Below are positions 63,507 through 64,000 of a stretch of DNA of 64,000 nt, one piece after another. Each line of letters opens with the position of its first letter. The stretch's first letter is position 1. Where the stretch lies: NCBI RefSeq assembly GCF_000143415.4, contig NW_003314285.1, forward strand, positions 1,678,966 through 1,742,965, written 5' to 3'. The notes below the pieces were generated by a model. It had not been told where the DNA came from. It saw only the letters and a program-made list of their open reading frames with translations, and searched no databases. The position numbers were made by a program, and so were the translations under genes. The DNA comes from Selaginella moellendorffii. Its lineage: Eukaryota; Streptophyta; Lycopodiopsida; Selaginellales; Selaginellaceae.

Positions 63507-63958
63507 ATGGCCGCCTCTACTCTCGCCGTGAGCACTGTGAGCGCTGGGGCATTCCTTGGCCAATCCGTTTCTGTGAATCGCGCCTCAGTGAAGCCAATCG
63601 TGGGTAAGTCGTTCGATGCTTAATTCGAGACTCCAATCCAATTCTATGGGAATTTTGCCCAGGATTGCCGGCATTGCGAGGCGGGAGGATCCTTTGCTCG
63701 GCCGAGAAGAAGGAATCCGCAGCATCTGGCATCGCTGCATCGTTTGCTACAGCGGCAGCTACCTTCGCCGCAGCTCATCCTGCTCTAGCTCTTGTGGATG
63801 AGAGATTATCGACAGAGGGCACTGGGCTTGGATTGGGAGTGAGCGATGGATCGCTAGCTTGGATTCTCGTCATCGTTCCTTTCGCGCTGTGGGGCTTCTT
63901 CTACAGTTTCTCTCAGACGCTCCCCAGTGGAGAGGACGATGGAGGATTGTCGCTGTAA
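63507..63958 (+). CDS. PSBW: Photosystem II reaction centre protein W precursor
   Basis: Two exons (63507-63603 and 63663-63958) give 130 residues. The first about 45 residues are a stromal transit peptide (AASTLAVSTVSAGAFLGQSV). Next is an Ala-rich thylakoid signal (GIAASFATAAATFAAAHPALA) with an AxA-type cleavage site before LVDERLSTEGTGL. The mature protein of about 55 residues has one membrane helix (AWILVIVPFALWGFFYSF) and the conserved acidic C-terminus EDDGGLSL. PsbW stabilises PSII dimers/supercomplexes and inserts spontaneously in thylakoids. The helix sequence is more divergent than the conserved N-terminal motif. Confidence 0.95.
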
Positions 63959-64000
63959 AATCACTTGAATATCTTAAATGTAAAATCTAGCCCGCCATAA

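Overview
This is nuclear DNA of a land plant. The evidence is a chloroplast-targeted PsbW precursor, plant-type PPR genes including a DYW editing factor, WAT1-type and BAHD genes, and an IQM gene. Introns are short (mostly about 50-75 bp), genes are compact, PPR genes are intronless, and LTR retrotransposons fill AT-rich spacers. Together these fit a lycophyte such as Selaginella. The species is inferred, not read from a marker.

Layout. 1-4.9 kb: an unrecognised intronless gene, then three small spliced genes with DUF3082, DUF2062 and DUF493 domains; the first and last of these look plastid-targeted. 5-8.4 kb: a decayed region with a 1.5-kb imperfect inverted repeat, a P450 relic and a stray copy of capping-enzyme sequence. 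8.4-11.1 kb: bifunctional mRNA-capping enzyme in 14 exons. 11.4-18.5 kb: a head-to-head pair of PPR genes only 50 bp apart, then a GH47 alpha-mannosidase. 19.4-22.3 kb: a P-class PPR gene, followed by a deleted duplicate of the PPR-DYW/GH47 neighbourhood.

24-53 kb is AT-rich accessory DNA. It holds two intact, intronless, probably secreted proteins with GNA-like (bulb-type) lectin modules (24.2 and 52.4 kb) and a relic of a third copy (43.7 kb). It also holds a solo LTR with perfect target-site duplication inside a Ty3 relic, a 12.9-kb non-coding LTR element with perfect target-site duplication and a nested Ty3 chromovirus, and a 5-kb Ty3 element whose two 174-bp LTRs look identical. That last element contains a 527-base assembly gap. 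A PPR gene plus an IQM 3' fragment (44-46.5 kb) and an IQM gene plus a PPR fragment (53.9-56.4 kb) are two copies of one ancestral block that lost opposite members.

57.6-64 kb is gene-rich again: a BAHD acyltransferase, a WAT1-related transporter, and two adjacent nuclear genes for photosystem II proteins (an MPH1-like protein and PsbW). The PsbW promoter shows a G-box and a palindromic I-box.

The strongest candidate for undescribed biology is the lectin pair. Each paralogue keeps the full mannose-binding signature in a different lectin repeat, and both carry an N-terminal region I do not recognise.
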